NCBI GenBank assembly: GCA_013398955.1
Contig: VWPU01002133.1
Coordinates: forward strand, 29,730-93,729
Direction: 5' to 3'
DNA from: Callaeas wilsoni
Lineage: Eukaryota > Chordata > Aves > Passeriformes > Callaeidae
DNA length: 64,000 nt
Part shown: in pieces, positions 12,201 through 21,665 of the stretch
Numbering within the stretch: the first letter of the stretch is position 1
Layout of the letters: each line of letters begins with the position of its first letter
The notes under the pieces: generated by a model
The model's input: only the letters and a program-made list of their open reading frames with translations
What the model was told of the DNA's origin: nothing
The model's database searches: none
Program-made: the position numbers and the translations under genes

Positions 12201-15200
12201 CAGGTATCTTTATTATTGTAGTCAAAACTGAATGAGACTCTGTTTCTTTTGACATGTTAATTATAATATTTTTAACTAAAGAAGGCAAACTGAGGTTTCT
12301 CATAAGGATGACATGCAAGGCATAAAGATGTTTTTTGCTGGCTCACCTCTCTGGATAACTTGCTCTTAGGTGTGAATTGCCCGTGTCTGGCTCAATATTG
12401 CTTTTATGAAAGACATTTTGGATGTCTTAAAGCCTTGTAACGTCATAGGGATGACCATAACCTTGTTAAGAGGAGCTTTTCTTAAAGCACATTGTTTTTA
12501 ATAGTTTTTTAGTAGCTGGTTGGGGAGAGGAGTTCTGGTAGATGCTGCTAAGCCTCACTCCCCAGGGTGGTAGATGAGATGTTGATTCCAGTTCTTACGA
12601 TCCCTTGGGAACAACTTGGCTGTGAAAACAGAGGAAGTGAGACTTCATCTTAAAGAGATCCCAGAGTTGAACAAAACTAAATAAATAAGACAGTCAGAAT
12701 TATTCAAGGTGTTTGTGCAAAAGGAAGAAAAACCTGAAGCAGTAGCGTGTGATAAGTTGCCATTTCCGATCACCTTTTCCACTATACCTCCATAAAATCA
12801 GTGTTTTGAGTGATTCCTTGAGATGTTTCTCTGCCGGGCTTGGCCAGCTGCCCTGGCCACAGGTTTGCCTCCGGAGCTGTGCCAGGCTCAGAGTTCCTGG
12901 TAGGTTTGCAGATGCTTCTCGTTGCTTCCTGCACAGCACAGAGCTTGACCGCTCCTTCTTCCCGTTTCAGCCGGAAAGGATAGATCCCAGCGCGTCCAGG
13001 CAAGGCTACGACGTGCGCTCAGATGTCTGGAGCTTGGGGATTACGCTGGTAAGTGAGGGGCTTTGCGGCCTGGGTGCTCTGTGCGGTGTGCAGTGTCACA
13101 CAGCCCAGCTCCTCTGCGCGTTGTGGCTGAAGGGGGCACTTCCACGTGCCTGGAAAGCATTCACGTTGTTCCTGAGCCACGTTCTCCTGAGCTCCTGCGG
13201 ACGCCTTTGGCTGCGGCTGCGTTCTGCAGAGAGCAGGATGTGAGAGAGAAGAGGTGTTGGGTTGTAAATGAGTTTTGTGTTCAAAATCTGAGATGAGGAG
13301 GGGTGCTGAGTGTGGTGGTGCAGAGCAGAGCACCCAGCCTGTGTGAATAAGCCTCTGACAGCCCCGGCAGCTGCTGTGCTTTGGCTGCACAGAGACTTTG
13401 ATTAATCCTGGATTCTGGGGTTCTGATTCCTCGCTGGCTTAGCCACAGCACTGCTAGCTGCACACATTGATAGTCAGAAGTTCTTACTTTCTCCAGGTTG
13501 TAAAGCAGAAGCAATTAAGAATGAGCACCAGTAGCTTCTGTTTTCACCACTGATGCTTAAAAACCTCATTTTCGTTATCCTGCACGGAGCAGGGAGTTGG
13601 ATTCAGGGAACCTTATGGGTCATCTCCAACTTGAGATATCATGTGATTGTACTATTCTTATTATCCCTTTTCTCTAGTGGTTGTTGGGGTGCTTGGGAAG
13701 GGACTGGAGGATTTTACTCTCCTACACTGGTTTGTTTTATAGTCAGTGGAGGAGCAGACATGGCCAGCATGGCCTGGTCAGGGTAAATCTGGCCGTGCTC
13801 CTCACACAGGCAGCAGAACTTCCTGCTGGGTAAAACCTTCCCTCTCTGTAGAATCATATAGGGAATAGGATGAAGAATCTCATCTCAGTCTTCCTTCTGG
13901 GGCGTTCAAAGTTTTTGCAGACATTTTTTTGCCCTGACTGAACTTCCCTGATGTAAACCTGCCTGCTGCTGTTGCTGTCTCCCTGCAGTACGAGCTGGCC
14001 ACGGGGCGATTCCCCTACCCCAAGTGGAACAGTGTATTTGACCAGTTGACACAAGTGGTGAAAGGAGACCCACCACAGCTGAGCAACTCAGAGGAAAGGG
14101 AGTTTTCCCCAAGTTTCATCAACTTCGTCAACTTGTGGTAAGTGTGTGCTGCCGAAAGCTCTTGGGGTTGGCTCGTTTTGTTGGCTGGTGTTTGGCAAGG
14201 GTCGTGTCCAGCACTTCCTGGCTTCTTTTCACGTTCCTGCAGCAGCATAAGGGTGAGGACCTTTGGTGCCACTCACTGTCCCTGCACTGTGCCAGGCCAG
14301 GTGTCGGTGGGTGTCCAGGTGCCAGCGGAGCCTCACAGGAGGGGACACTTTCCACCTGCCCTTGGGCAGCTCTCTGGCCCCTTCCCAGTGGCTCTGGCCT
14401 GCTGGGTGTGCCACCAGTGCTGGGGCTGAGCCAGGAGGGCTTTGGCTGTCTGCTGTCAGCTGTCCCTGCTGGGATGGCTGCGAGGGAGGGAGGGAAGTTA
14501 CTCCTGTGGTCACTCACAGTGTAAGGGTGGCTTTGCCAGAAAACCAAAAGTGGTGAGTCCCACTGCGACAGCATCGTGTCCTGTAAAAGTTTGTGTTTGA
14601 TGTCTGTAACACCTTCCCTGATCCCACCTTCTCCTAATTATCTTTGTGCTTTCTTTAGCCTTACAAAGGACGAGTCCAAAAGGCCAAAGTACAAAGAGCT
14701 TCTGGTGAGTTCTTAGCGCTGCGTCTGTCAATGCCTCCAACACACAGCTCACACAGGGCTGGGCTCAGGCACAGGTGATGTCTGAAGGAGCAGAGCCCTG
14801 GTGTCAGGCAGCAGCAGGGCCTGTCTCTGGTGGGGGTGCTGAAGGAGACAGGGCAGCAATGCTTTTGGCTTAGATCAGTCACATGTGGCAACTGTGCACC
14901 TTCAGGGAGCTCTGGGCACCTGGAAGGCACCTCGTGAGAGGCCATGGTTCCATAATCAGCCCTGGGGTCTCACAGCACCTGAGGTGAAGGGGGTTTGCCT
15001 GATGTCCTGGCCCAGAACTTCCCTCATGGGTCAGGGCTCAGGAGAGCAGGGCTTGGGTTTGACCTCTGCAAGCCACTCCCTGTCACTGCTGTCACTCTCC
15101 CGATGTGACAAGGCTGATGATGAAACGTCTCTTGGAAGTGTTTCAGTAAATGTCAATGCTACAGAGGAGCTGCTGATCCTGCACCCTCACTACCTCCTGC

Positions 15201-15557
15201 CTGTCAGCCTCTGACACTCTGGAGTCCTGTCCTACCTCAGTAACCCCCCACCTCCGTTAAACTCCCGTGTTAAAGACATGGATTCCCAGTGTGGAAAAGC
15301 CACAGACCCAGCTGTGTCCTGGTGTCCTACAGCCACCACAAAGCCGTGTTCTTGCACCAGACAAATTCACCTGCTCAGTTTTGACCTGAGGAGCACAAGC
15401 CAGGAGGGTGACCGTAACTTTGTTGTTTTTTATCTGATTGCAGAAACATCCCTTCATCCTGATGTATGAGGAACGCACAGTGGATGTTGCATGCTATGTT
15501 TGTAAAATCCTGGATCAAATGCCAGCAACTCCCAGCTCTCCAATGTACGTGGATTGA
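167..15557 (+). CDS. MAP2K4: MAP2K4 (MKK4), 3' eight coding exons, 5' partial
   Basis: Cytoplasmic dual-specificity MAP kinase kinase that phosphorylates the activation loops of JNK and p38 in stress signalling. Coding exons read: 167-286, 7433-7552, 8289-8340, 8721-8848, 12971-13048, 13989-14137, 14659-14704, 15444-15557 (807 nt, 268 residues plus stop), all bounded by AG/GT and in phase. Length and sequence correspond to residues 132-399 of human MKK4, with few substitutions (for example Asn for Ser in the catalytic loop region, Thr/Asp for Ala/Glu near the C terminus). Visible in order: C-helix region, hinge, HRD split over two exons, DFG, the SIAKT activation loop (Ser257 and Thr261 by human numbering), APE, C-lobe, and the C-terminal DVD docking region for upstream MAP3Ks. 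The glycine loop and catalytic lysine are outside the window. Identification is essentially certain. Confidence 0.97.
3118..3715 (-). mobile_element. CR1 LINE fragment, 5'-truncated, antisense to MAP2K4
   Basis: On the minus strand the sequence reads as the 3' portion of a CR1 element. The plus strand shows the reversed landmarks: ttccaacccccatgatc near the 3' end, gcagcctgtgccagtg, tttcctcacgttcagagg, ccttctccaggctgaac, and tggccctttgctggagtctcc. It lacks the usual tidy ATTCTATG tail. The 5' boundary is approximate. Degenerate and non-coding. Confidence 0.8.
3921..4178 (+). repeat. 86-bp tandem triplication
   Basis: The unit beginning taaggactaaaatacatt starts at 3921, 4007 and 4093, exactly 86 bp apart. 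The copies differ at almost no position (cattc in the first, cattt in the others). AT-rich, within a MAP2K4 intron. Near-identity implies a recent duplication. Confidence 0.95.
5821..6009 (+). repeat. 63-bp minisatellite, three copies
   Basis: The word gcagcat recurs at 5835, 5898 and 5961, spacing 63 bp, with the flanking ggtgttNggcagc and cctctgtNc conserved. Because 63 is divisible by three, both strands keep long open frames across it. These frames (for example 5498-6133 plus and 5653-6126 minus) are repeat artefacts, not genes. Confidence 0.9.
7433..7552 (+). CDS. MAP2K4: MAP2K4 coding exon (human residues 172-211)
   Basis: 120 bp, 40 codons from [12 protein letters not shown] to [10 protein letters not shown]. 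Acceptor ttctctttccag, donor gtgagtat. It encodes beta-5, the hinge with the Met gatekeeper region (CMELM), and helices D/E. Phase 0 at both ends. Confidence 0.97.
7553..8288 (+). other. MAP2K4: MAP2K4 intron, 736 bp
   Basis: Begins gtgagtat and ends tttcctag. No repeat, exon or other feature recognised. Confidence 0.85.
8289..8340 (+). CDS. MAP2K4: MAP2K4 coding exon (residues 212-228 plus first base of Asp229)
   Basis: 52 bp encoding [17 protein letters not shown] and the first base of the catalytic-loop aspartate. Acceptor tttcctag, donor gtgagttc. The HRD catalytic motif is therefore split by an intron inside the Asp codon (phase 1). Confidence 0.96.
8341..8720 (+). other. MAP2K4: MAP2K4 intron, 380 bp
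   Basis: Short GT-AG intron, donor gtgagttc and acceptor ttcccctgcag. Nothing else recognised in it. Confidence 0.85.
8721..8848 (+). CDS. MAP2K4: MAP2K4 coding exon: catalytic loop, DFG, activation loop
   Basis: 128 bp completing Asp229 and encoding 42 codons from [12 protein letters not shown] to CRPYMA. It carries the catalytic loop (D-I-K-P-S-N), Mg-binding DFG, and the SIAKT activation segment whose Ser257/Thr261 (human numbering) are phosphorylated by MAP3Ks. All catalytic residues are intact. Ends phase 0 at the Ala of APE, donor gtgagtgg. Confidence 0.97.
8849..12970 (+). other. MAP2K4: MAP2K4 intron, 4.1 kb
   Basis: GC-rich in the first 3.3 kb and AT-richer from about 12,110. No interspersed repeat, conserved exon or RNA gene recognised. 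Confidence 0.8.
12971..13048 (+). CDS. MAP2K4: MAP2K4 coding exon (residues 272-297)
   Basis: 78 bp, 26 codons from [12 protein letters not shown] to [10 protein letters not shown]. It completes the APE motif and encodes the F-helix (DVWSLG). Acceptor cccgtttcag, donor gtaagtga; phase 0 at both ends. Confidence 0.97.
13049..13988 (+). other. MAP2K4: MAP2K4 intron, 940 bp
   Basis: GT-AG intron containing a probable short CR1 3' fragment at about 13575-13660. Otherwise nothing recognised. Confidence 0.82.
13575..13660 (+). mobile_element. CR1 3'-end fragment, degraded
   Basis: The string from ggagcagggagttggattc through gggtcatctccaacttgag to gtgattgtactattc follows the CR1 3' end (ggttggacttgatgatc ... 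ccttccaactcag ... attctatgattc) with many substitutions. Only about 90 bp is recognisable, so the call is moderate. Confidence 0.55.
13989..14137 (+). CDS. MAP2K4: MAP2K4 coding exon (residues 298-346 plus two bases of Cys347)
   Basis: 149 bp from [13 protein letters not shown] to INFVNL. Encodes C-lobe helices G and the MKK-specific insert. Acceptor ctccctgcag, donor gtaagtgt. Ends phase 2, and the following exon supplies the last base of the Cys codon. Confidence 0.97.
14138..14658 (+). other. MAP2K4: MAP2K4 intron, 521 bp
   Basis: GT-AG intron, donor gtaagtgt, acceptor ttctttag. Nothing further recognised. Confidence 0.85.
14659..14704 (+). CDS. MAP2K4: MAP2K4 coding exon (residues 347-362)
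   Basis: 46 bp completing Cys347 and encoding [15 protein letters not shown], the kinase subdomain XI arginine region. Donor gtgagttc. Ends in phase 0. Confidence 0.96.
14705..15443 (+). other. MAP2K4: MAP2K4 last intron, 739 bp
   Basis: GT-AG intron, acceptor tatctgattgcag. No repeat or extra exon recognised. Confidence 0.85.
15444..15557 (+). CDS. MAP2K4: MAP2K4 terminal coding exon with stop
   Basis: 114 bp, 37 residues plus TGA, from [13 protein letters not shown] to PMYVD. It encodes the C-terminal DVD region used for docking of MEKK-type activators. Compared with human, Ala-Val-Glu is Thr-Val-Asp here. The stop codon is at 15555-15557, giving the same C terminus as human MKK4. Confidence 0.97.
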   Translation, partial: KHPFILMYEERTVDVACYVCKILDQMPATPSSPMYVD

Positions 15558-15943
15558 TACTGCTGCTACATCAAACTCTAGAAAAAGGGCTGAGAGAAAA
15601 CAAGCTGTAAAGAATTTTCATCACATATTGCAGTGTTTTTAATGCTCGCCCAGACACCATGTGCAATAATATTGGTGTTATTTCCATCCTGTCTGTATAC
15701 TGTTGTCACATATAAAGTGCATCCCTGTAATACCTGATCACACAGTGTTAGTGTTGGTCACAGAGAGACCTCATCTTGCTCTTTTGTGGACATATTCATG
15801 AAATGTGGAAATAAGTACATTTATTTGTTGACCGTGATTGGATAGCACCTAAAATTCATTTCTAGACTCAAAACTTGGAGACTCCTCAGCAGCTACTGGA
15901 AAGATTTTTCTCTCAAACTCTTCCAATTGTTGTTTCAAGTAAT

Positions 15944-15949
15944 AATAAA
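15944..15949 (+). terminator. MAP2K4: Proximal poly(A) signal AATAAA, MAP2K4
   Basis: AATAAA about 390 bp after the stop codon, in an AT-rich context. It offers an alternative short 3' UTR. Use cannot be judged from sequence alone. Confidence 0.5.
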
Positions 15950-18329
15950 AAGCAAACAAACAAAAGTTAGGCGTTGTCTGTCTGAACATTAAGAGACTTT
16001 GCCTGGAGGGAGAAGAACTTGCTTAACCAACGAGATGCTTTGCCTTCTGGAGCTGGAAAGGCAAAGGAGAATTTTATTCTTCACAAAGTGCAATAGATTT
16101 ACTGCTATGAAATTCTGTTGCTTTACAGTCGCAGTGTACTTTCTGGGGACAGTGTGCTCAGCTGAACTTCCTGTTAAAGAGAGATCATGTTAAATATAGT
16201 GAATATGTCTTTACCAAAAATATGTTGCGTTGAAAGAGGCTAACATTAAACTATTGAGATGGGACATAATGTATTCTTCCTCCTTTTACCAAGCCAGCCA
16301 CTCTTCACTCTTAACTAGGTGTCCTGTAAATTGTTACCTGGTAAGATAAGACCTTTGACCTGAAGAATTATTAAACTACTTGATTGAATTTAACCTGCTT
16401 GTTGACCTGGTTTATAGTGCACAGTGCTCACCACCCGCTGGCTTTGCTTTGCCTTCACCCAGTGCCATCCACAGAGGCTGCAGCTGCCTGAATGGGCCAC
16501 CAGCTGATGGCTGGGAGTCCTGGCCGGTGTTTCTCTTGTTCCTGCTGTCCCCAGCCCTCCCAGCCCTGTGTCCCTCACAAGTCCAAGGTGGAGCTCTTCC
16601 TTCTGGCCTCTGCAGGCAGGACGGAGGGGTGGCCCTGCTGCCAGGGGCTCCGTGCCCACCCCACCCCGCTGAGCTTGCTGGAGACAATTCACCACCACCT
16701 GGAGATTGAACCTCTTCTGTGACCTCCACAGCTCCTGCTGCTGTGCCCAGAGCAAACCTCTCTGAGATTGTTGGGTGCAGAAGGAGAGGTGGAGGTGAAG
16801 GAGCATCTAACTCCTCTCAGCTGGCCCAGCAAGGCCAGGCCAGCTGTCATCTTCTGGTCCATTCCTAAGTGAAACAGCACATCAGGCTTTTCTGTTTGTT
16901 TCATTGACCTTTTTTTCAAAGATCAGAACTTGTTTTCCCCCCAAATATTGCAGTTTTCAGGGGTTTAGTAGCACACCAGGGATAAAATGGAGGCTGCAGG
17001 GTCTCTGCTTTCCGTTTGGAGCTGATTTAGGTGCTTGGTAGGACTTCAGCAGTGTTAGAGCAACCTCCCGGCAGAGCTCAGCCGCAAGCCTGGACGCAGT
17101 GGGAATGAAAACACCGTGCTGCCGGCAGGATCCAAGGAGGGGCTTCCCACGTCCAACCAAACGTGCAGAGCAGCCCGAGGCAGAGCGCTGAAGAGGAGCC
17201 AGCACATCCCAGCAGGAAAGGAGAGCCGAGGCCGTGCCCTGGGACACAGCTGCTCCTTGGCAGCCGCGAGGGAGACGCGTCCCGCTGGCTGCCGGAGCCG
17301 CTCCTGCTGGCAGCGAGGCCGGCGCTGGTGCGAGCCCTGGGATCCCTGGCTCCTGCCCTTCCTGGGTTGTGTTCCTCTCGGCTGCTCCTCAGGCAAGGCG
17401 CTCGCCAGTGTCTGCCCAAAACAGACGTGGCAGAGGTTGCTGCAGTCACTGCTCCTTCCCGACAGCTCTGGCGCATCCTGCGCAAGGATCACTTAGCCCA
17501 TGCACATCTGAAGCAGTCATTCTGTCCCCACCTCCAGAGCCTTTCTCAGGCAAATCCCCCTGGAGCTGTGATTCCTCTCCCCAGCCTTCAGCCCCTGGAA
17601 TGGGACTGCGGGCGCCCCAGGTCTCGAGGGGTGCTGGCTGGGGGGGCTGAAGAGACCCAGACCCAGGAAGGGCAGCCACAGGTGCGGCTTCGCCCCTCCC
17701 GTCGGGTGTGAAAGCCTGACTGGCTTCTCCCCGGTGACAGGGAACCCAAAAACCTTTCAGAGGGCCAGCACTGAGATGGACCCTCCCAAAACACACAGGA
17801 CTGCCTTGCTCTGCCCTGTCGGGATGGCTGGGTCTGTGCTCTGGTGCCGGCCCTTCTCTAGCCCAGGACCAGTTTGCTGGGAATGGAAATGCAAAGCTTT
17901 GAGCTGCCAGTGACAGGAGTGAGGTGCTGCTGCCTGGGTGGCTGTACAGGACAGGTCTAGCTTATTCAACATAGATTATTATAAATTATTAAGGGTGCAC
18001 CATTTATTGCAATGTATCTTTATTAAAAAAAAAAAAGGTGTATAGTGTTCAGAAGCTGTGAAAATAGTGTAAGAACTGTACATTGTGAATTCTGGTTATT
18101 ATTTTTTTTCTTGTATCATAGAAAAAATGTATAAAAAATATCAAAAAGCTGATGTGCAGGGATGTTGCCTTATTGTCTGTAAAATGAAGCTCAGGAACAT
18201 AACTGCTTCAAAGAGCTTCCGAATATTTTATCCGGTATCCTGGTTTGACTTCCTCCTCTATTTAAGCTATTATACATGGATCAGAGTGTTTATGTAATAG
18301 TTCTATCCTTTTGCCTGCAGGTCAGTTGT

Positions 18330-18335
18330 AATAAA
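18330..18335 (+). terminator. MAP2K4: Distal poly(A) signal AATAAA, MAP2K4
   Basis: AATAAA followed within 15-30 bp by a GT/T-rich element (tgtgaccttgttattttc). It sits at the end of the AT-rich, UTR-like stretch 17,960-18,355, so it is the best candidate for the main MAP2K4 3' end. Confidence 0.7.
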
Positions 18336-18355
18336 ACTAAGATGCGACTGTGACC

Positions 18356-21300
18356 TTGTTATTTTCATTTTGTAAGGTCAGCCGTGAACGGGAAGGTTCA
18401 CTAAGAGCTGAATACCTGTGGAATACCTGCCTTCCAGGCCTGTCCTCCAGGTGGAAGAGGAAAGCAACCTTCAAATCTGCTTGTGCCAAATGAGAGACGT
18501 GTAGGGAGCCCTGGATGCATTTTCTCTCTCTGGAAGACTGCTGGGTCCTCGGTGTGTTTGGGAGCCTCTCAGGCGAGCACTGTTGGCAGCCCAGGGAGGT
18601 TCTGGTGGCTCAGGACACCTCGTCCCTGTGAGGAGGGCAGGTGGCCGTGCCCACCCTCCAGGAAAAGGGCAGCTGGTGCTCCCAGCTGTGATGGCTGCTT
18701 TAGTTTTGCACGGGCAGTCAAGGGCTGCAGAACCCAGGTGATCTCAGAGTCCTGGGTAAGTCCTGCTGCTGGGATGTTTCTCTCCTGCCTGGAAGCCCTG
18801 GAGGGCTTGGAGTCTGCCCATTCAAGTGGGCAGAACTGGACCCCAGCAGCCCCACTGGGAAAGAAGAGTGTCAGGGGAGAGGGCCCGGCCACGAGTGCCT
18901 GTCCTGCTGCAGTGGGCTGGAGGGGACAGTCCAGGAATGCCCAGCCCAGAGAGGGGAGAGCCAGAGCATCCTGCAGGGATCATTGGTCATGGCAGAGCTC
19001 AGGATCAGGAATAGTTGGGAATGGGTGGATCACCTGACGCCAGCTCTGGCAGGGTCTCATCGCTTGGAGGGTGACAGTTGTGCCGAGAGAAGGGAAGGCA
19101 GGGAAGACCAACGGAGCTGAAGAAGGTCTTGCCGTGTAGAGATGCACAGTGTGAAAGGTTCACGTAGCCCAGGTCTGTCAATTTGCCTAAATTCTGTGTT
19201 CCCACCACACCAAGCCTTTTTTCTGGAGCTTTTTGTTGCCAGCACAATACTTTGGACATTTTTGGGCCACGTGCTACCCTCACTCTTCAGTCAGAATCCA
19301 AGATCCCCCATTTGGTGAAGGAAGAAGACAAAATCTGCGCACACACCAGGGAGGGTCCTCCCTGACTGGGCAGCCAGCAGAGAACACAGCTCCTCACCTT
19401 ACAGCCCTGTGTTCCACGAACTAGGAATGCTCTGGGATTCTGTTCCTTTGGCACTGCCACCTGCCTTTGCATCCCGGGATTTGCCCTGAGGAAGCTGTCA
19501 CAGCTGAAGGAGCTCACAGGCGCTGGTGGCTGCGTGCGAGTCCGCCCGCCCGTCCCTGCACGGGATGGCCCCACGCTCTGGAGGAGGGAGAGGATCCCTC
19601 TCAGCTCTGTTCCCCGTGACCCCGGCGTACTGGAGGGAATGTATTTGTGGACATTTCAGTCCCCCTCAACTGCTCCCTGTTGAACTCCTGCTCCCGTCAC
19701 TGCATCACTGCTGAGGCAGCACAGAAAAACTCTCACCTCATCCCAGATGCTGCTGGTGTCTCCAACAGGATCCGTTCCTGCACAGGGCCACTGCTGCTGC
19801 TCCTGAGAGCCCCTGGACAATTCCAACACCCCTTGCTTCAGTGATGGGTGATGGCTTTCTCCAGCCCTGGGGCCGGGAGTTTTCCTTTGGGCATCACGGC
19901 CAGGTCCGCACGGCTCTGGCTCTCCCTCTGTACCAGCACACGGGCTCTGAAGCTGCCCTGGTTTCTATGCTCAGTGCCAAGGCTCAGGAGCCAATTTTTG
20001 GACCAGCCTCCCAGAAGACTTGGAGCCACTCAGTGGCCCGGACTGGCACCTCACACCGATTCCTCACACCTTTGTGCCCACTGGCATGGCCAAGGTGCTT
20101 CTTAAATCTTCAACAAGCATCATACAGCATCCAGAAAATCTCACTGTGCTCTGTTATGGTAATTATGTGTCCGGGGAGCTCCAGGACCAGCTTTGAGGTT
20201 TGGATGAGCTCAAAGCCATCCCTGCCTGGATCCGAGAAGGCAGAATGCAAACGTGCACCATTATCTGTTCTGTCAGGAGCGCTTTGAGTTGCATGGGCAG
20301 GATTTCCATTAACACTCTGGCATGGCTTCCCCTGGCCCTCGCCCCAGCCCTGTCTCTCTTTTGGGGGGCAGGTAAATATAAACGATGGGCTCAGGGCTGT
20401 GTTACAGGGGGTGCCCCCTGTGCTGGCACTGCTGGGGCCCCTCCAGTGTCCAGTTCTGAGCCCCTCTTGACCAGAAGGACATTGAGGGGCTGGAGCCTGG
20501 CCAGGGACGGGAACGGAGCGGGAAAGGGGCTCAGCCTGGAGAAAAGGAGGCGCAGGGGGGACCCTGGGGCTCTGCACAAGTCCCTGACAGGAGGGGGCAG
20601 CCGGGGGGGTCGGGCTCTGCTCCCAGGGAACAGGGACAGGAGGAGAGGGAACGGCCTCAGGCTGGGCCCGGGGAGGCTCAGGTTGGACATCAGGAGGAAT
20701 TTCTCCATGGAAAGGGTGCTCAGGCCTTGGAAGGGGCTGCCCTGGAGGTTTGGAGTCCCCATTCCTGGAGGTGTCCCAGGAAGACCTGGATGTGGCATTC
20801 AGAGCTCCGGGATGGGGACAAGGTGGGCATCGGGCACAGCTTGGACTCGATGGGCTGGGAGGACTTTTCCAAACTTCAACGATTCCATGATTCTCTTAAC
20901 ACATAGGTGCTGCTTTTTAAACCAACTCCGTTTTCCCTTTGACTCCTGGTACAAATCACACGTGGCCATTGCTCTGAGCATGGTAAGGGCCCAGGGAAAG
21001 ATGGAGTGACTGCTCTGAGGAACAAGAAAAGGAACCAGCTATTGCATTTTGCCTTTATGTTTACAGCTGTGCAAGCGCTTGGAGAACAAGCTGAAGCACA
21101 AACTCCCTCTCCTGGAGCCACGCAGCACTGTTGTGCTGGAAACTGAAGAGCAGGGCAGTCTGTGGGCTGCTCCGGGGGGCATCTGCCAGAAAGCCCTTTT
21201 CTTGCCATAAATCCCATGCCTCCCATCAGGAGAACGTGGTATGTCCAAAGAGCAAAGCCCTGCTCAGCTGAGCAGAAGAGCTGGGTGCAGGGCTGTCACC

Positions 21301-21640
21301 CAGCTGTGCCAACAGCCCCAAGGGCACACACAGGCTCGAGAGGGCTGGAAGGGTTTGGTGTGTGCAGGAAGGCAGCTGCTCACACTGAGAAGATTTGCTG
21401 GCTTGCAGGACTGTGTGTGGCAAAGCCTGTAATTTCTGTGGGGGTGTCCGTGCTGTACCTGTGGGACGGAAACTGCCTAAACCATGGTCTGTCTTGACCT
21501 GGGAGCTGGTGGAGAGATGCTGTGAATGTCTCAGTGACTGGGGGGGCAAGCACTGGATGGTGCACTGACCCAGGCAGCTCATATTTTAAAAACTTGCTAA
21601 AGGCATGAAAAATACTAATTTGACTCTCAGAACTTTTTTA
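18356..21640. other. Intergenic spacer between convergent MAP2K4 and MYOCD
   Basis: About 3.3 kb separates the inferred MAP2K4 3' end from the most distal candidate MYOCD 3' end. It contains a plus-strand CR1 fragment at about 20395-20893. The remaining sequence is GC-rich and holds no credible gene on either strand. Confidence 0.7.
20395..20893 (+). mobile_element. CR1 LINE fragment, 5'-truncated, plus strand
   Basis: Classic CR1 3' region: tgaccagaaggacattgagg, gctcaggttggacatcagga, ggaatttctccatgg, ggggctgccctggagg, and a 3' end ttcaacgattccatgattct resembling the ATTCTATG tail. The deduced fragment [14 protein letters not shown] matches the conserved C-terminal CR1 RT-ORF end. No intact ORF. 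Confidence 0.92.
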
Positions 21641-21646
21641 AAAATT

Positions 21647-21665
21647 TTTATTACTGCTGTTTATT
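21647..21665 (-). terminator. MYOCD: Paired poly(A) signals AATAAA on minus strand
   Basis: Two minus-strand AATAAA hexamers (plus-strand tttatt at 21647-21652 and 21660-21665) lie in an AT-rich pocket. They are the most distal plausible MYOCD 3' end. An alternative is ATTAAA at 23002-23007. Confidence 0.45.

Larger units (their letters stand above)
15558..18355 (+). other. MAP2K4: MAP2K4 3' UTR (presumed)
   Basis: From the stop codon to a canonical AATAAA at 18330-18335 followed by T/GT-rich sequence, about 2.8 kb, comparable with the long human 3' UTR. The first 830 bp and the last 400 bp are AT-rich and look like conserved UTR. The interior, about 16,420-17,950, is GC-rich with spurious open frames. 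The end is inferred from the signal, not from transcript data. A proximal AATAAA at 15944-15949 could give a 0.4-kb form. Confidence 0.7.

Noticed and set aside
287..15443. An intronic microRNA like the one in mammalian MAP2K4
   Set aside because: No hairpin resembling it was recognised by eye, and it is not expected in birds.
17163..17711. 182-codon plus-strand frame after the MAP2K4 stop
   Set aside because: GC-rich 3' UTR or intergenic sequence, no domain, and competing frames of equal length on both strands.
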